A stretch of DNA of 7,392 nt from CAZXYF01 sp964644705 (GTDB lineage Bacteria > Planctomycetota > Brocadiia > SM23-32). Each line of letters begins with the position of its first letter. The stretch's first letter is position 1. Below the pieces are notes generated by a model. The model worked only from the letters and a program-made list of their open reading frames with translations. It was not told the DNA's origin and did not search any database. Below are positions 6,138 to 7,392 of the stretch, one piece after another. The stretch spans positions 1-7,392 of the forward strand of contig CAZXYF010000155.1 of assembly GCA_964644705.1 (NCBI GenBank), written 5' to 3'. Position numbers and translations under genes: made by a program.

Positions 6138-7178
6138 GTGACGGGACGAGAACGAGTGAAGGCCGCGCTGACGTTCAGCGGTCCCGACCGCATTCCGCGT
6201 GATCTGTGGAGTTTACCCTACATCCCACTGTTCGAACCCGAACAGCTCGAGGAGGTTCGCAGCCGTTACCCCATGGATATCGGACGTCCGGAGCTCTCCC
6301 CGGGATCCAGCCGGAAAGAAATGGAACGGCTGAAGGAAGCGGGTACCTACGAGGACGCGTGGGGGAGCACATGGAAGGTGGGGGAACCCGGCGTGCTGGG
6401 CGAGGTGCGTCGACCTGCGCTGGAGGAATGGGCGGAAATGGATGATTTCCAACCTCCATGGAGCACGGTGGAGGATCGGGATGTGGGTCGGGTAAACAGC
6501 ATGTGCGAGGAAAGCGATCAGTTCATGCTGTCGGCGGTATGTGGACGCCCATTTGAGCGGCTGCAGTTTCTGCGCGGGACCGAGAACGTGTATATGGACC
6601 TGGCGATGGAATCCGACAATTTGATGGAGCTTCTGGATCGGGTCCACGAGTTCTATCTTGCCGACGTTCGCAGTTGGGCGGAATCGAAAGTGGACGGCGT
6701 GTTTTTAATGGATGATTGGGGGACCAATCAGAGTCTGCTGATCAATCCGGAGAAATGGCGCCGGTTGTTCAAACCCCTGTATCGCGAGTACTGCGAGATC
6801 ATTCACGACGCTGGGAAGTTTGCATTTTTCCACTCGGACGGCTTCATCGAGCCCATTTACGGTGATCTGGTGGAGGTCGGCATCGACGCCATAAACTCGC
6901 AGCTGTTCTGCATGGACATCGAGAAGCTCGGGGAGCATTATGGCGGGGAGATCACCTTCTGGGGCGAGATTGACCGCCAGCATGTGATGCCGTTTGGGTC
7001 GCCGGAGGACGTGCGATCGGCGGTGGAGCGGGTGCACGAGGCGCTCGGCGGCGAGGAGGGCGGGGTGATCGCCCAGTGCGAATGGGGTAAGGACAACACC
7101 CGGGAAAACGTTGAGGCAGTTTTCGACGCCTGGAACAGCTGCACCGGCCCGGAAAACTCTGCGGTTAATGTCCTCTAA
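6138..7178 (+). CDS. URO-D superfamily protein, corrinoid methyltransferase-like
   Basis: This 346-residue soluble TIM-barrel protein belongs to the uroporphyrinogen decarboxylase/MtaA-MtbA superfamily. The opening (TGRERVKAALTFSGPDRIPRDLW) and later blocks (FFHSDGFIEPIYGDL, GIDAINSQ, GEIDRQHVMPFGSPEDV) are typical of the large, uncharacterised URO-D-like group common in environmental bacteria. MtaA/MtbA methyltransferases hold zinc with His-x-Cys and a later Cys. Here H232 is followed by Ser-Asp234 instead of x-Cys, while a late cysteine, C314 (IAQCEWG), is kept. Zinc could still bind through His, Asp and Cys, but the substrate is unknown. Haem synthesis is unlikely, because no other haem gene is near and the N-terminal motifs differ from true HemE. 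It starts 38 bases after sodN and may be read through from it. The GTG start follows AAGGAGG. Confidence 0.75.
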   Translation: MTGRERVKAALTFSGPDRIPRDLWSLPYIPLFEPEQLEEVRSRYPMDIGRPELSPGSSRKEMERLKEAGTYEDAWGSTWKVGEPGVLGEVRRPALEEWAEMDDFQPPWSTVEDRDVGRVNSMCEESDQFMLSAVCGRPFERLQFLRGTENVYMDLAMESDNLMELLDRVHEFYLADVRSWAESKVDGVFLMDDWGTNQSLLINPEKWRRLFKPLYREYCEIIHDAGKFAFFHSDGFIEPIYGDLVEVGIDAINSQLFCMDIEKLGEHYGGEITFWGEIDRQHVMPFGSPEDVRSAVERVHEALGGEEGGVIAQCEWGKDNTRENVEAVFDAWNSCTGPENSAVNVL

Positions 7179-7238
7179 ACGGTTGTGTATAATTGTTCTA
7201 AGGTTTTCAACTCTTATCTTGCTGTATCGTATAGTCAG

Positions 7239-7273
7239 AATCCCCCGCGCTTGCCGCGGGGTTCCTCAGGTTT
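7239..7273 (+). repeat. Hairpin repeat unit 1 (CTTGC loop)
   Basis: This 35-base unit starts AATCC and ends AGGTTT. Its core is a 7-bp stem, CCCCGCG (7243-7249) with CGCGGGG (7255-7261), around the loop CTTGC (7250-7254). It matches unit 2 at 27 of 35 positions in the same orientation, 66 bases away. Confidence 0.7.
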
Positions 7274-7304
7274 CAACCTACACAGAAGGCCGAACAATCA
7301 AGTA

Positions 7305-7339
7305 AATCCGCCGGGCTTGCCCCGGCGATTGTTAGGTTT
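7305..7339 (+). repeat. Hairpin repeat unit 2 (CTTGC loop)
   Basis: This second copy also starts AATCC and ends AGGTTT. Its 7-bp stem, CGCCGGG (7309-7315) with CCCGGCG (7321-7327), encloses the same CTTGC loop (7316-7320). Relative to unit 1, two base pairs are swapped on both sides (C-G to G-C), which keeps the stem intact. It is followed by a T-run (7337-7342), but at 9 bases from the stem this is too far for a standard terminator. Confidence 0.7.
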
Positions 7340-7392
7340 TTTGCTATTCTGACTCCCAGAAACCTTAGAACATTTTTGCAAGACCGCTTAAC

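Larger units (their letters stand above)
7194..7372. repeat. Composite element bounded by 13-bp inverted repeats
   Basis: TGTTCTAAGGTTT (7194-7206) is an exact reverse complement of AAACCTTAGAACA (7360-7372). Inside it, AGTCAGAAT (7233-7241) pairs exactly with ATTCTGACT (7346-7354). The spacing between the two arms is unequal (26 bases on the left, 5 on the right). Enclosed are two GC-rich hairpins in direct orientation. The whole could fold as a multi-branched structure of about 179 nt. It could be a MITE-like or REP-like intergenic mobile element, or a structured RNA at the end of the transcript. I could not find a convincing target-site duplication, and no transposase is present. Confidence 0.6.
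7179..7392 (+). other. Non-coding 3' region carrying a composite inverted/direct repeat element
   Basis: No gene is supported in these 214 bases. An open frame overlapping the end of the URO-D gene has no family resemblance. The first 60 bases are AT-rich compared with the genes. Most of the stretch is taken up by the structured element at 7194-7372, and only ~20 bases follow it before the window ends. No clear intrinsic terminator (GC stem followed directly by a T-run) is seen straight after the URO-D stop. Confidence 0.6.

Noticed and set aside
7111..7305. Short + strand frame running from the end of the URO-D gene into the repeat element
   Set aside because: It overlaps a supported gene in another frame, then reads through the hairpin and inverted repeats. 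The peptide has no recognisable features.
7239..7339. CRISPR array at the end of the window
   Set aside because: There are only two repeat copies, they differ at 8 of 35 positions, the hairpin sits within the repeat, and no cas gene is present. The covarying stems and enclosing inverted repeats fit a hairpin repeat element better.

Overview
The window is about 7.4 kb of fairly GC-rich, tightly packed bacterial-looking DNA. All supported genes are on the + strand with strong Shine-Dalgarno sites. The gene mix is cyclic-2,3-diphosphoglycerate enzymes, a Sec-exported nickel superoxide dismutase, a sialate-O-acetylesterase-like SGNH hydrolase and a URO-D/corrinoid-methyltransferase-like protein. 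It would fit an environmental bacterium of the Planctomycetota/Lentisphaerota/Hydrogenedentota kind. That placement is inference from gene content only; no rRNA or other marker gene is present.

Layout. Positions 3-77 hold the probable C-terminal end of an upstream gene. A good sigma70-type promoter with an extended -10 (112-140) then precedes a four-gene operon. Its genes are cpgS (214-1638, cyclic 2,3-diphosphoglycerate synthetase), pgk2 (1635-2519, 2-phosphoglycerate kinase with an ATP-cone-like N-terminus), a two-CBS-domain protein (2516-2953) and a 512-residue tandem metallophosphoesterase (2955-4493). The first three genes overlap by ATGA and the fourth starts one base after the preceding stop. 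About 250 bp follow with no convincing gene but with one hairpin. After that come a SASA-family hydrolase (4746-5483), a secreted nickel SOD, sodN (5596-6099), and a URO-D-superfamily protein (6138-7178). The last ~210 bp are non-coding. They contain a composite element: two direct-repeat hairpins with the same CTTGC loop and compensatory stem changes, enclosed by two nested pairs of inverted repeats.

How the genes may work together. Pgk2 phosphorylates 2-phosphoglycerate to 2,3-bisphosphoglycerate, and CpgS closes this to cyclic 2,3-diphosphoglycerate (cDPG). cDPG is a solute and phosphate store known mainly from thermophilic methanogens. The translationally coupled CBS protein is a plausible adenylate sensor for the pathway. 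The phosphoesterase, whose second half has lost the metal ligands, is a plausible candidate for cDPG or 2,3-bisphosphoglycerate turnover. Together they read as a self-contained make/sense/break cDPG module, which is the most interesting content of the window. The downstream genes look like separate transcription units. The nickel SOD is notable because signal-peptide removal should directly expose the nickel-binding His1.
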